Origin: an uncultured Bacteroidales bacterium
GTDB lineage: Bacteria > Bacteroidota > Bacteroidia > Bacteroidales > P3
Assembly: GCA_937884485.1 (NCBI GenBank)
Contig: CALGCG010000090.1
Coordinates: 1 to 37,050, forward strand
Direction of reading: 5' to 3'
DNA length: 37,050 nt
The notes under the pieces were generated by a model. The model did not search any database and was not told the DNA's origin. It saw nothing but the letters and a program-made list of their open reading frames with translations. Position 1 is the stretch's first letter. The number at the start of each line of letters is the position of its first letter. The position numbers were made by a program, and so were the translations under genes. Positions 15,866-23,297 of the stretch are shown one piece after another.

Positions 15866-16228
15866 TTAGGCCTCCCAAGTGATGATGAAGTATTGTTTTC
15901 CATATTCCGCGCCCCATTCGGGCTTGCCCGTGCCGATGCGGATTTTAGGGTTCCTTAATTCCAGTCGGCGCTCGGTGTCGTCAGATTTCGGGTAGCCGAG
16001 GGTAAAGACGAGTGAATCATAGCCTCTTGGATAATCCTTACAAACATCATACGGAATGCGTAACACGTAGCGTTTAAGCGCTAGTGTTGGCGCATCTGCT
16101 TTAATCGCCTTGTAATCAAGAAGTCTTTTTTCCCAGAACGGCTTGATTTCCCTATACTCCTCTTTCTTCTCACCCGACTTTATCATGTCGAACCACTCTT
16201 TCTTCAGCGGCAACGTGAGCGTCTTCAT
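15866..16228 (-). CDS. ASCH/PUA-like domain protein
   Basis: The ATG at 16228 overlaps the HNH stop (ATGA), giving 120 residues. The opening 'LTLPLKKEWFDMIKSGEKKE' followed by 'EYREIKPFW' is the signature of phage ASCH-type proteins, a PUA-like fold proposed to bind RNA or modified nucleotides. The last segment, 'GKPEWGAEYGKQYFIITW', completes the beta barrel. The role in phages is unproven. Confidence 0.75.
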   Translation of the reverse strand: MKTLTLPLKKEWFDMIKSGEKKEEYREIKPFWEKRLLDYKAIKADAPTLALKRYVLRIPYDVCKDYPRGYDSLVFTLGYPKSDDTERRLELRNPKIRIGTGKPEWGAEYGKQYFIITWEA

Positions 16229-16902
16229 TTTCCTCTCCTGGTTTTCCATGCGTTTTCCATCCTTTTCTTTTTCAGTTCGGGGTCTACGGTCTCGTTGATC
16301 TGTGTGCGTAGCCTGCCGAGGGCTAGCCCCGCTATGCACGAGGCGCGGTAGAGCGGGTCCTTCTCGTAGCGTTCCTTCGTCTGCCTGCTCGGTGTCATGC
16401 AAACGAGGTTCGACACGTCCAGGTTGTACCTGTTGCCGTCCTTGAACACGACCACCTTGCGGCCCTTTATGGGGCCGTGGGCGCGCTCGTAGAGCACCCT
16501 TGCGAGGCTTTCACGCTTGCCGGTGGTACAGCGCCAGTAGTATCCGGAATCGTGCCACGCGTAGTTCCTGCCCTCGAACACGATGGTCTCGGCCCGCTTC
16601 TGCAGGGAATCCGGGTTCACCTTGATTCCGGCCTTGCGGGCAATCTCCATCACGGTGGTGTAGGAGATGCCGTACTTCCTCGCGGTGGCCCGCACCTTGC
16701 CCGTCTTCTGCAGTTCCCTGATGACGGAGCCCGTGACGTAGGCGGCCTGCTCCCGCTGCGCCTTGAAGGACTTCTTCGTGACCGGGCAGAAGCAGATGCC
16801 GAGCCTGAACGCCTTCGTGTAGGCGCTCTTGAGCTTCCTTCCTGGCGGCAGGATGTTCTCCCGCAGCATGGCGATTTCCGCCTCTGTCCAGTAGTTGATC
16901 AT
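16225..16902 (-). CDS. HNH endonuclease with helix-turn-helix
   Basis: The 225-residue product has a central helix-turn-helix ('VRATARKYGISYTTVMEIAR', ~70-89) and an HNH-type nuclease core at ~134-169 ('LARVLYERAHGPIKGRKVVV', then 'FKDGNRYNLDVSNLV'). The usual first histidine of 'HKDGN' is Phe here, as in the HNH variants with '(V/I)FKDGN'; His142 and Asn165 remain. It may be a free-standing homing endonuclease or a packaging-associated nuclease; its place among early genes favours the former. Confidence 0.75.
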   Translation of the reverse strand: MINYWTEAEIAMLRENILPPGRKLKSAYTKAFRLGICFCPVTKKSFKAQREQAAYVTGSVIRELQKTGKVRATARKYGISYTTVMEIARKAGIKVNPDSLQKRAETIVFEGRNYAWHDSGYYWRCTTGKRESLARVLYERAHGPIKGRKVVVFKDGNRYNLDVSNLVCMTPSRQTKERYEKDPLYRASCIAGLALGRLRTQINETVDPELKKKRMENAWKTRRGK

Positions 16903-16903
16903 G

Positions 16904-17230
16904 CTAGAAGTCCGCCCTTTCCCGCTTCGACGGGATGTACTTCATGCCCTGCGCCTCGAGACGCGCCTGCTGCTCCTGGAGGGCCTCGCGCGACACCTTC
17001 GGCTCGATTTCGCGAAGGTCGGAGCCGAACGCGGAATCCACGGGGATGAAGCCGGTGGCCTTCACGAAGTTGCAGGCTTCCTTGGCCATGTCGCACACGC
17101 CCTTCCCGAGCATTGCGATGGTGGCGCCTTCCTGCGGGGAGATTTTCTTTTCCTTGAGGTCACGCATGGCGTCGAGCATGAGCGATGTCGCCTGGAACAT
17201 GGCGGACCTCGGGCGTTGTTCGTTATTCAT
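16904..17230 (-). CDS. Hypothetical protein coupled to ParB-like gene
   Basis: The ATG at 17230 overlaps the end of the ParB-like gene by eight bases, giving 108 residues. It is helical and methionine-rich ('AMFQATSLMLDAMRDLKEKK') with a basic C-terminus ('GMKYIPSKRERADF'). No domain is recognised. Tight coupling suggests it works with or is co-regulated with the ParB-like protein. Confidence 0.7.
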   Translation of the reverse strand: MNNEQRPRSAMFQATSLMLDAMRDLKEKKISPQEGATIAMLGKGVCDMAKEACNFVKATGFIPVDSAFGSDLREIEPKVSREALQEQQARLEAQGMKYIPSKRERADF

Positions 17231-18794
17231 CGTCGCCCTCCTCTTCTTCGTCGTGTTCGCTTCCGGCATTCTTGCGGCTCAGTTCGTCCTCGACTTCGTC
17301 GTCCACGGGTTCGGCTTCCTTCGGGTCGCCGTCTTTTTCATTCGCCTTCTTCCTGCGCTTGATTTCCGCCTGGACCTGCTTCTCGGTGGGCTTCGCGTCT
17401 TCCGGGTCCGCGAATGTGATGATGCTGTACATCTTCTTGAGAATGTCGATGTCGTAGGTGTTGTCCAGAATGTGCTTGACGCTGCCCTTGACGGCATCGA
17501 GGAAGTCGCACGGTCTTGCATGGTCGCTGATGTCCTTGATGCCTGCGCAGTACATGTCCTCGTCGTTGTGCTCGACTCCCAGCGCGTCGTACTCGTCCTT
17601 GTCGATGAGATCGTCGAAGTCGGCGCACTGGAACACCAGGAGCGCGATAATGTCGTCCTTGTCGCCGCCCATCCTAATCTTCTCGGCGATGCGCTTCTTC
17701 AAGGTGTCTTTGTGCATGTCAGTGCGGATCCTGTCGGCGAGGTGTTCCGCGTCGCGCTTCTTCCTTGCCTCCTCGCGTTCCTCCTCGGTCTCCTCGTGGT
17801 AACCGGGGAGGTCCTTCTTCGAGTAGTACCACTTCTCCTTGCACGTCTCGGGATTGACAATGATGCGTTTCTTGATTCTGGATTCCTCGGCCTGCTTGAG
17901 CAGGTCCTTTTCCCAGCTGCCGATTTCTTCGTCGGTCTCGAATTCGTAGCCGACCTTGGCCTCGTAGCCGTCCTTCCGGAATGCTTCGGCCTTGTCCTTG
18001 GCGGCCTTTTTCACCTTCTTCTCCCAGCAGTCGCTGTCAAGGCAGTACGCCTTCGGGTCCTCGTCGAAGAGATCCTTCTGGCAGGCGCTGCACTTGTCGC
18101 ACTTCAGGCACCTGGAGTGGTCGAACGGGGCCTTCTCCAGGTCCATGCGGTTACGCTCGAGGATGTTCCTTACTTCCCAGTCGGAAATAGTGTACCCGAT
18201 GTCCTCGAGTTCCTCCTTGAATACGTTGTCGGGGAGTTCCGCGAGCCTTGCGGCCGCGGAGAGCGGGATCTTGCCTTCCTTGACCTTCTCCAGCACCTTG
18301 TCGCCAGCGTCGGCGAGTTTCTTGCGGGTAAGGACCCAGCGCACGGTGCGGCCGAACCTCTTCGCGATCTGCGCTGGGGTCTTCTTGAGGTTCACCAGGT
18401 TGCGCACGGCGATGCACTCGTCGTAGGGGGCCATGTCCATGCGCGACACGTTTTCGGACAGCGCGAGTTCGCCCAGGCTCTCGTCCTTGTCCACGACGTG
18501 GCACGGGACCTTCTTGAGGCCGAGTTTCTTGGCCGCGGCGAAGCGGCGGAACCCGGCGATGAGCCTGTAGTACGAGGCCATGCCGGTGTCCTGCACGACG
18601 GTGAGCGGGTTGATGATGCCGAGTGCGCCGATGGACGCGACGAGGTCGTCGTTCGCGACATCGCCGGTTCGGATGTTGCCGTATGCCTGGATTTGGTCGA
18701 TGTCGACTGTCCTGAAGGTGTACTTGCGTTCGCCTTCGTTTGCTTTTTCAAGCCTTGCGTCCTTGACGCTCATGGTGATTGTCTGTCTTTTCAT
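17223..18794 (-). CDS. ParB-like protein with Cys cluster
   Basis: The 523-residue protein has an N-terminal ParB/sulfiredoxin fold (~25-125) with 'YYRLIAGFRRFAAAKKLG', the counterpart of the GERR box, and 'ENVSRMDMAPYDE'. A KorB-type helix-turn-helix follows ('TPAQIAKRFGRTVRWVLTRK', ~139-158), then a cysteine cluster (CLKCDKCSAC ... CLDSDC, ~228-260) that may bind zinc. The C-terminal half is long and very acidic/lysine-rich. ParB proteins act as CTP-dependent DNA clamps; several phage relatives act in replication or nicking. No ParA is present, so partition is unlikely to be its main role. GGAG precedes the ATG. Confidence 0.85.
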   Translation of the reverse strand: MKRQTITMSVKDARLEKANEGERKYTFRTVDIDQIQAYGNIRTGDVANDDLVASIGALGIINPLTVVQDTGMASYYRLIAGFRRFAAAKKLGLKKVPCHVVDKDESLGELALSENVSRMDMAPYDECIAVRNLVNLKKTPAQIAKRFGRTVRWVLTRKKLADAGDKVLEKVKEGKIPLSAAARLAELPDNVFKEELEDIGYTISDWEVRNILERNRMDLEKAPFDHSRCLKCDKCSACQKDLFDEDPKAYCLDSDCWEKKVKKAAKDKAEAFRKDGYEAKVGYEFETDEEIGSWEKDLLKQAEESRIKKRIIVNPETCKEKWYYSKKDLPGYHEETEEEREEARKKRDAEHLADRIRTDMHKDTLKKRIAEKIRMGGDKDDIIALLVFQCADFDDLIDKDEYDALGVEHNDEDMYCAGIKDISDHARPCDFLDAVKGSVKHILDNTYDIDILKKMYSIITFADPEDAKPTEKQVQAEIKRRKKANEKDGDPKEAEPVDDEVEDELSRKNAGSEHDEEEEGDDE

Positions 18795-19039
18795 AGCGTG
18801 TCTCCGTTTGATGTGTGACTGTTCGGGCTTCCGGGCGCGGAATTCGTGTGTGTTGATTTGGCAATGTATGTCATGCGCCCATCGGCCCTAGAGGCATCCG
18901 GGGAATCGGACCCCGGGACCACCGCGCGGAACAAAAAAAGTCCAATATGGCTAAAAACGCGTGGTGGCCGCACCGAGCCTGCCGTGGTGCCCCTTTTTTC
19001 CTCAGCGGAAGGGGCCACTCCGCTCAGCCGGAGACACGG
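18795..19039. other. Intergenic region with GC-rich hairpins in early operon
   Basis: This is 245 bases between the SSB-like stop and the ParB-like start, the longest gap in the leftward operon. It holds CCGGGG-(7)-CCCCGG (18898-18916), whose minus-strand loop TCCGATT looks like a T-loop with one change, and GCGGA-(9)-TCCGC (19003-19021). An open minus-strand frame ends by overlapping the ParB ATG, but its possible starts lack ribosome sites. It may act as an attenuator or RNA-processing region. Confidence 0.4.
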
Positions 19040-19552
19040 CTAAAAGGGAAGGTCGTCGTCCGGTCCGCTCTGGTAGCCGTCATCCTGCGCGGGCGGAGCG
19101 TATGCAGTCCGCTTCGCTGCCGCAGCGTTGAGGAACCCGTCGAAATGGTGCGCGAGGCTTACGGCCTCGTCGTGGTTCGCCCTGCGGTAGCCGCGTGCCG
19201 GGTTGATGAACGCGATCTCGCGGAAGGGCTTGCCGTCGTCGCCCACGCGGACGTTGCCGTCCTTGTCGGTAGAGTCGGCGAGCACCACGCTCACGGCCAT
19301 GCCGACCAGCTGCGGGTTCTCGAACTCGGCGAAGCTCGTGCCCTTCCAGCCGAGGCTGCGGAGCGTCTTCACGGTGTACTCGGCGCCCCTCTCGGTGAGG
19401 TTGAGGAGCTTCTGCTTCTTGGTCCCGTCCTCGAATTCCACCTCCACCACGATGCCGCCGGACTTCTTGCCGGTGGTCTGGTTCTCGGACCAGTTGACGT
19501 AGGTGTCGGAGATCTTCGCGGACTTGGTTTCGGGATTGATGAGGTTTGCCAT
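19040..19552 (-). CDS. SSB-like single-stranded DNA-binding protein
   Basis: The 170-residue product is beta-rich in its first ~125 residues and ends with a flexible linker and the acidic tail 'GPDDDLPF', the C-terminal tip by which SSB proteins recruit replication and repair partners. The body does not look like a classical E. coli-type SSB but resembles phage ssDNA-binding proteins found with ERF/RecT genes. It follows the ERF gene by 10 bases with a strong ribosome site. It probably coats ssDNA for ERF annealing. Confidence 0.7.
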   Translation of the reverse strand: MANLINPETKSAKISDTYVNWSENQTTGKKSGGIVVEVEFEDGTKKQKLLNLTERGAEYTVKTLRSLGWKGTSFAEFENPQLVGMAVSVVLADSTDKDGNVRVGDDGKPFREIAFINPARGYRRANHDEAVSLAHHFDGFLNAAAAKRTAYAPPAQDDGYQSGPDDDLPF

Positions 19553-19562
19553 CTTGGCCTCC

Positions 19563-20180
19563 TTACTTTGTTGCGCCGTAGACGGCGTCGTAGATTACCT
19601 TGTAGATTTCGCGGCGGCGCTCGACGGGGATGTCGGCCGCACCCTCGTAGCCCATGTTTCCCAGCGCGTCGAGGTACGCCTGGCGGTTCTTGGCCGCGAG
19701 CTTCTTCATGGCCACGAGGAAGTTGCGGGTGTCGCTGTCGGGCTCGTCCTGCGCCTGTGCGGGCTGCGCTGCAGGCTTCTGCGCCTGCGGCTTGCCTTCG
19801 TTCCTGTTGTCCATCTCGTCGAAGTCCTCGCTCCCGTCGATCAGGAAGAGGGCGCAGAGCGCGTACTTGCGGGCGTAGGAACTGCATGCCCCCGTGAGCT
19901 GGGCCACGTCCATGCCGGTCTTGGATTCCCCCTCGCGGGCGTAACCCTTCGCCTGGTAGGTCTTGCCGTCCACCGCGAGCGTGGCTGTGGCGACCAGGTA
20001 GAAGCGGTTGCCCACGTTCTCGATGCTGTCGGACACGGTGAGGTCGGCGTCGAACTTCGCGAGCACGGGCTTCACCGCCTCGCAGATGTCCTCGAAGTTG
20101 CGGTACTTGTACTTTCCGAAGCTGTTGTTCTTGTTCTTCGGGGCCTTCACGGCCTCCTGGATTTCGGCGAGCTTGCTCAT
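19563..20180 (-). CDS. erf: ERF-family single-strand annealing protein
   Basis: The 205-residue protein matches the ERF superfamily of P22 Erf: 'KNKNNSFGKYKYRNFEDICE' near the N-terminus, 'GYAREGESKTGMDVAQLTGA' and 'SSYARKYALCALFLIDG'. The C-terminal part is a Gln/Ala-rich linker and a small helical tail. ERF proteins anneal complementary ssDNA and circularise P22-type terminally redundant DNA, which fits headful packaging. It stands before the SSB-like gene and has a strong ribosome site (TAAGGAGG). Confidence 0.92.
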   Translation of the reverse strand: MSKLAEIQEAVKAPKNKNNSFGKYKYRNFEDICEAVKPVLAKFDADLTVSDSIENVGNRFYLVATATLAVDGKTYQAKGYAREGESKTGMDVAQLTGACSSYARKYALCALFLIDGSEDFDEMDNRNEGKPQAQKPAAQPAQAQDEPDSDTRNFLVAMKKLAAKNRQAYLDALGNMGYEGAADIPVERRREIYKVIYDAVYGATK

Positions 20181-20190
20181 GGATACCTCC

Positions 20191-20712
20191 TTACTTGATG
20201 CTCAGCGTGCGCTTTTTCGGTTCCTCGACGATGGCGTCGGGGAACATCGAAATGAGCTTGTTCTTGTCGATTCCGGAAGCACGTACGACGGCGTCCACGG
20301 TGACCTCGCAGAGTGCCTGGTCCACGGTGAGCAGGCCCTTCTTGGAGAGCGAGCGGATGACCTCGACGCCCGCACCCTCGGCGGACCACTTCGGCGTGTA
20401 GCTCTGCTTGCTCCAGGAAATCTTCACGCCGTCCTCGCCCTCGGGCGGGAGCTGGTCGGGTCCCCCGATGTTGTAGATGTGCTCGGTACATTCCTTGATG
20501 TCCTTGGCGAGCTTCTCGATGCGCTTGCGGAACTCCGTCAGGTCGCGGAAGGCGACGCTGTAGAGGTTGCGGCGCGAGATGATGTCCGCCTCGGTCTCCT
20601 CGTCCATCTCTACGGGCAGGGAACGGGCAAAGCGGTACGCGTCAAGTGCGGCGCTGGTGATTTCGATGTCGCCCATGTCGGCGGGCGTTACGGCGATGAT
20701 TTCCTTAGCCAT
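20191..20712 (-). CDS. Hypothetical recombination-module protein
   Basis: The ATG at 20712, with AAGGAG upstream, gives 173 residues; an upstream ATG at 20766 has no ribosome site and overlaps the neighbour. The first ~90 residues form a charged helical region ('TEFRKRIEKLAKDIKECTEH'). The C-terminal half carries a helical domain ('GLLTVDQALCEVTVDAVVRA'). It precedes ERF by 10 bases, a position often taken by host-nuclease inhibitors or recombination accessory proteins. No family is recognised. Confidence 0.7.
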   Translation of the reverse strand: MAKEIIAVTPADMGDIEITSAALDAYRFARSLPVEMDEETEADIISRRNLYSVAFRDLTEFRKRIEKLAKDIKECTEHIYNIGGPDQLPPEGEDGVKISWSKQSYTPKWSAEGAGVEVIRSLSKKGLLTVDQALCEVTVDAVVRASGIDKNKLISMFPDAIVEEPKKRTLSIK

Positions 20713-20741
20713 GGTGTGTCTCCTTGTGTTTGTGTGAAACT

Positions 20742-20966
20742 TTATGCCCCGAGGCTCCCGAGCCATTCGGTGAAGGCGGCTTCCGCCTGTTCTTCGTAGG
20801 ACCTGTATTCCTCGAGCCTGCGGAACGCCACCGACCCGATGGCGTTGCGGAGTGCGTCCGGGTGGAACTTGAGCTCGTCGAGAAGCCCGAAGAGCACCTC
20901 GTCGCGGGCCATTTCGGCCTTCTGCCTGAGTTCCTTGTATTGAGTGTCGAGTTCCTGTGTAACCAT
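20742..20966 (-). CDS. Small helical hypothetical protein
   Basis: The 74-residue product is acidic, Glu/Ala/Leu-rich and predicted all-helical ('LFGLLDELKFHPDALRNAIG' in the middle). AAGGAG precedes the ATG. No family is recognised. It is upstream of the recombination module in the same operon. Confidence 0.65.
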   Translation of the reverse strand: MVTQELDTQYKELRQKAEMARDEVLFGLLDELKFHPDALRNAIGSVAFRRLEEYRSYEEQAEAAFTEWLGSLGA

Positions 20967-20980
20967 TTCGTTACTCCTTG

Positions 20981-21133
20981 TTATAAGATTACGGCCAGCA
21001 GCGCCACGCCGATGATTGTCGCCCCTACCGAGGCACCGATGAGGGCCAGCGCCAGCATGTTCGCGCTCTCGTACCCGTTGCTCTCCACGTCCTCGTGGAT
21101 GCCGTCGGGAGCCTTTATGCGTTCGAAATTCAT
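20981..21133 (-). CDS. Small single-span membrane protein
   Basis: The ATG at 21133 is preceded by AGGAGGACGG, the strongest ribosome site in this part of the operon, and gives 50 residues. Residues ~26-50 form one hydrophobic Gly/Ala helix (LALALIGASVGATIIGVALL) at the very C-terminus, so the soluble ~25 residues probably face the cytoplasm. Small early membrane proteins can act in superinfection exclusion or host takeover; nothing here fixes the role. Confidence 0.65.
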   Translation of the reverse strand: MNFERIKAPDGIHEDVESNGYESANMLALALIGASVGATIIGVALLAVIL

Positions 21134-21141
21134 CCGTCCTC

Positions 21142-21342
21142 CTAGTACGTGCTCGCGAGCATCTTCGCGGTCCATACGGCCTCGTCCCACGTGGCGCCGC
21201 TCTTCCTGATGCGTGCGACCTCGTCCTGCACCTTTCTGTTCGTCGCGGCCTCTCCGGAAACGGTGAGGAACGTGCGCTCCGTCTTTCCGGATACGGTGAA
21301 CACCGAGCGGGACTTCTTGCTCTTGAATTCCTCCGAGATCAT
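21142..21342 (-). CDS. Small basic hypothetical protein
   Basis: The ATG at 21342 overlaps the preceding stop (ATGA), giving 66 residues. The product contains a near-repeat 'SVFTVSGK / TFLTVSGE' (residues 13-31) followed by a helical region with 'ATWDEAVWTAKML'. No domain is recognised. Confidence 0.6.
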   Translation of the reverse strand: MISEEFKSKKSRSVFTVSGKTERTFLTVSGEAATNRKVQDEVARIRKSGATWDEAVWTAKMLASTY

Positions 21343-21707
21343 GCCGCCTCCCTTTCCATGCCGTGGGCCTTCATGAGTTCCCATACCCTGTTGAGCTCGC
21401 CGGGGCAGCCGAGCTTGGCGAGGGTGTCGCGGATGGCGCTGCGGCCGTGCCTGATGGCTATCGCGATGGCGATGGGGTGCGGCGGCGTGTCGGGGTTCAG
21501 GCCCTTGGCGAACGAATCGCCGCAGAAGCGCTCGACGGCGGGCGTGATGTACCCGAGGAACTCGTCCGCGTCGCGCTCGGAGATGTACCTGGCGTGGCGG
21601 TGCTCGTCCATGCGCATGGCGCACTTGGAGCAGTATTCGTGGTATCGCCCGGTGAGCATGCAGTAGAGCGCGACGGTACGGTTGCGGTTGATGGTTTCCA
21701 TGTTCAT
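21339..21707 (-). CDS. Hypothetical early protein
   Basis: The ATG at 21707 overlaps the stop of the upstream gene (ATGA), giving 122 residues; a longer upstream extension would be a shadow of that gene. It contains clustered cysteines (CMLTGRYHEYCSKCAMRM) and a helical C-terminus ('GELNRVWELMKAHGMEREAA'). The cysteine arrangement might bind a metal. No family is recognised. Confidence 0.65.
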   Translation of the reverse strand: MNMETINRNRTVALYCMLTGRYHEYCSKCAMRMDEHRHARYISERDADEFLGYITPAVERFCGDSFAKGLNPDTPPHPIAIAIAIRHGRSAIRDTLAKLGCPGELNRVWELMKAHGMEREAA

Positions 21708-22420
21708 TTTGCGGTCTTCCTCTTGTTGGCCTTCGCCTCGCAGAAGCGCCGGCAGGTGACTTTCCAGTTCCCGATGGGCTTTCCGTAGCGGTCCTTGCCG
21801 TCGCGGTCTACCATCGTCATTTCCCACCACTCGCGGGCGTCGGTGTAGTCGAGGCCCTGGGCGTCGATGAATGCGGTGAACTCGTCGAAGGAGGGCAAGC
21901 GTACGGGTGCGCTATGACAGTCGCTTCTCAAGGAGCCTGCACCCGTACGCCGGCTTTCCCTAGCCTGGCTTGTTCCAGAGCCTCCGTTTCCGGAATTGTT
22001 GGCAGACGTACCAGATTTGCGATCCTGGGAGTCCTCGCGGGTGTCCCCGTCTGCCGTGAATGTGTCGCAGGATGTTGGCGATTTCGAGGCGGCACCGTTG
22101 CGGGCGTCCGACATATCCACCCCGGCGTTACCGTTCGGGGCATCCTGCGGTGATTTCTTCGGGCGACCGCCCTTCTTGCCGTTTTCGACGGGATTTTTAT
22201 AATCGTCTTCGGCTGAAGCGAATGCCATTTTAGCTCGTTCCGAATTCTTGAAATTGCGAAAGAAAAGAGCCTTCCGAAACTGGAATTCTTCTTTCCCAAG
22301 TGCTTCGTAATCGACCGCACCAGTATCGAAGTCCACGAAGTTCTCGTTCGTGAAACGCCACATGGCTTCAATCCAGTTCCTGGTCCAGTAAGGACCTTTA
22401 AGGACCTTTCCATTAGCCAT
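21704..22420 (-). CDS. Putative DNA-binding/replication-associated protein
   Basis: The ATG at 22420 overlaps the ribbon-helix-helix stop, giving 238 residues. The N-terminal ~75 residues are basic/aromatic, followed by an AT-hook-like 'GKKGGRPKKSP', a long Ser/Thr/Gly/Asn-rich linker (~90-165), and a C-terminal domain with 'AREWWEMTMVDRDGKDRY' and 'GNWKVTCRRFCEAKANKRK'. That last segment recalls the C-termini of phage replication-initiation proteins. As one of the first genes from the leftward promoter it is the best initiator candidate, but the evidence is weak. Confidence 0.6.
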   Translation of the reverse strand: MANGKVLKGPYWTRNWIEAMWRFTNENFVDFDTGAVDYEALGKEEFQFRKALFFRNFKNSERAKMAFASAEDDYKNPVENGKKGGRPKKSPQDAPNGNAGVDMSDARNGAASKSPTSCDTFTADGDTREDSQDRKSGTSANNSGNGGSGTSQARESRRTGAGSLRSDCHSAPVRLPSFDEFTAFIDAQGLDYTDAREWWEMTMVDRDGKDRYGKPIGNWKVTCRRFCEAKANKRKTAK

Positions 22421-22556
22421 TAGCCTTTTCCTTTTTGGCGAACTCTTCAACAGCCATGCGGACAATCTTGCCGTTTGTCTCATCGAGCTTTTCGGCAAGT
22501 TTCTTGACCTTTTCAGCCGTTTCCGCTGGCACTGCTATGTGTACCCTATCTGCCAT
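22413..22556 (-). CDS. Ribbon-helix-helix (CopG/Arc-type) small regulator
   Basis: This 47-residue gene starts at ATG 22556 with GGAG upstream and overlaps genes on both sides. The sequence opens with the beta strand 'DRVHIAVPAETAEKVKKLAE', then a turn and the second helix 'NGKIVRMAVEEFAKK', the layout of a CopG/Arc DNA-binding protein. As the second gene of the early operon it could be the Cro-like or Arc-like regulator of this phage, which otherwise has only one recognisable repressor. Confidence 0.75.
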   Translation of the reverse strand: MADRVHIAVPAETAEKVKKLAEKLDETNGKIVRMAVEEFAKKEKANG

Positions 22557-22833
22557 TGTTCTTTTTACTCCAGTTGATTTCCTTGAACACTTCTTTCATC
22601 CAGTCGTTCAGAACCGCGTCAAAAATCTTTACCTTGTCTTCGTTGGTAATGTTGGAACCGTTACGCAGAGTGTTGAGAATGAACGAAACCCCGACATCTT
22701 CGATGAGATAGTCCTTAGAATTCCAAACGGTCTCGAAAAGTCCGTCAGCGAGAAATTCTTCGTTGGTCATTTGCTCCGAGCCGAAATATTCCTTGTTACG
22801 TTCGATTATCCTTTTCAAGTCTAAAGCAGCCAT
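22546..22833 (-). CDS. First gene of the leftward operon, hypothetical
   Basis: The 95-residue acidic helical product contains 'SEQMTNEEFLADGLFETVW' and 'IFDAVLNDWMKEVFKEINW'. The ATG has AAGGAG upstream and lies about 45 bases from the predicted transcription start, with the palindromic operator in the leader. No family is recognised. First position suggests a regulator or host-takeover protein. Confidence 0.65.
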   Translation of the reverse strand: MAALDLKRIIERNKEYFGSEQMTNEEFLADGLFETVWNSKDYLIEDVGVSFILNTLRNGSNITNEDKVKIFDAVLNDWMKEVFKEINWSKKNNGR

Positions 22834-22846
22834 GTTTTTACTCCTT

Positions 22847-22865
22847 ATTAAACGAAGCGTTTAAT
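22847..22865. promoter_or_regulatory. Palindromic operator
   Basis: ATTAAACG-AAG-CGTTTAAT is a perfect 8+3+8 palindrome between the leftward promoter and its first gene. A further TAAACGG half-site sits in the promoter spacer (22891-22897). The shape suits a dimeric XRE repressor; which protein binds is inferred. Confidence 0.7.
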
Positions 22866-22884
22866 CTTTAACTTTGCGTTGATA

Positions 22885-22913
22885 AATATATAAACGGAAA
22901 ATTGAATTGTCAA
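22885..22913 (-). promoter_or_regulatory. Leftward early promoter
   Basis: On the minus strand TTGACA (22908-22913) and TATATT (22885-22890) are separated by exactly 17 bases, a full-consensus -35 with a near-consensus -10. The TAAACGG half-site overlaps the spacer and the full operator lies just downstream of the start, so repressor binding would block it. Confidence 0.85.
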
Positions 22914-22930
22914 TAGTTTTTTAAAAATTT

Positions 22931-22960
22931 TTCAATTTTTTTTTAACACCTATCTATTTT
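22931..22960 (+). promoter_or_regulatory. Possible repressor promoter
   Basis: TTCAAT and TATTTT with an 18-base spacer lie before the repressor gene in a T-rich stretch. Base composition alone could give this match, so confidence is low. Confidence 0.3.
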
Positions 22961-22988
22961 TACAACATAAACCCGAAAAAGAGGATTT

Positions 22989-23297
22989 ATGGATATTCAG
23001 AATTTCATGAAAGAGCGTGGATATACCCAAACGGACCTCGCCAAGATGCTGAATACCAGCGTTCAGAACGTGAACAAGTGGGTAAACGGTGGCGGTGTGC
23101 CGTCCTATGAGTTCTGCCAAAGGCTGTTGCAGATTGGCATGTCTGTAGAAGACTTGTTTGGCGTTCAAGTTGAATCGTCGTCGCCGTCAAAGATAGAGCC
23201 GATAACGACGGCTGAATTTATCGACATTCTGAAAGAAACGCTGGATAACAGTCTCGATGGAATCAAGGCAAGGATAAAACCGAACAAAAACCCATAG
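22989..23297 (+). CDS. XRE-family phage repressor
   Basis: The 102-residue protein has an XRE helix-turn-helix at about residues 10-40 ('YTQTDLAKMLNTSVQNVNKW'), followed by 'VPSYEFCQRLLQIGMSVEDL', the rest of the five-helix DNA-binding domain. The short C-terminal helical part could dimerise; there is no S24 peptidase domain, so induction would not be through classical RecA-driven self-cleavage. GAGG precedes the ATG. It is divergent from the long leftward operon across the operator region, the position of a lysogeny repressor. Confidence 0.85.
   Translation: MDIQNFMKERGYTQTDLAKMLNTSVQNVNKWVNGGGVPSYEFCQRLLQIGMSVEDLFGVQVESSSPSKIEPITTAEFIDILKETLDNSLDGIKARIKPNKNP

Noticed and set aside
16935..18818. 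627-residue plus-strand frame
   Set aside because: Antisense shadow of the ParB-like gene, with Val/Leu/Arg-rich low-complexity translation and no ribosome site.
18880..18960. tRNA-like hairpin CCGGGG-(7)-CCCCGG on the minus strand
   Set aside because: Only a T-arm-like hairpin with an altered T-loop is visible; no matching acceptor strands, D-arm or anticodon arm.
18791..19018. 75-residue minus-strand frame ending on the ParB start
   Set aside because: The GTG start and the internal ATG lack ribosome sites, composition is unlike a protein and it runs through hairpins.
22989..23297. Toxin-antitoxin or restriction controller instead of a phage repressor
   Set aside because: No toxin or restriction gene is adjacent, and the divergent early operon with operator is standard for a phage switch.
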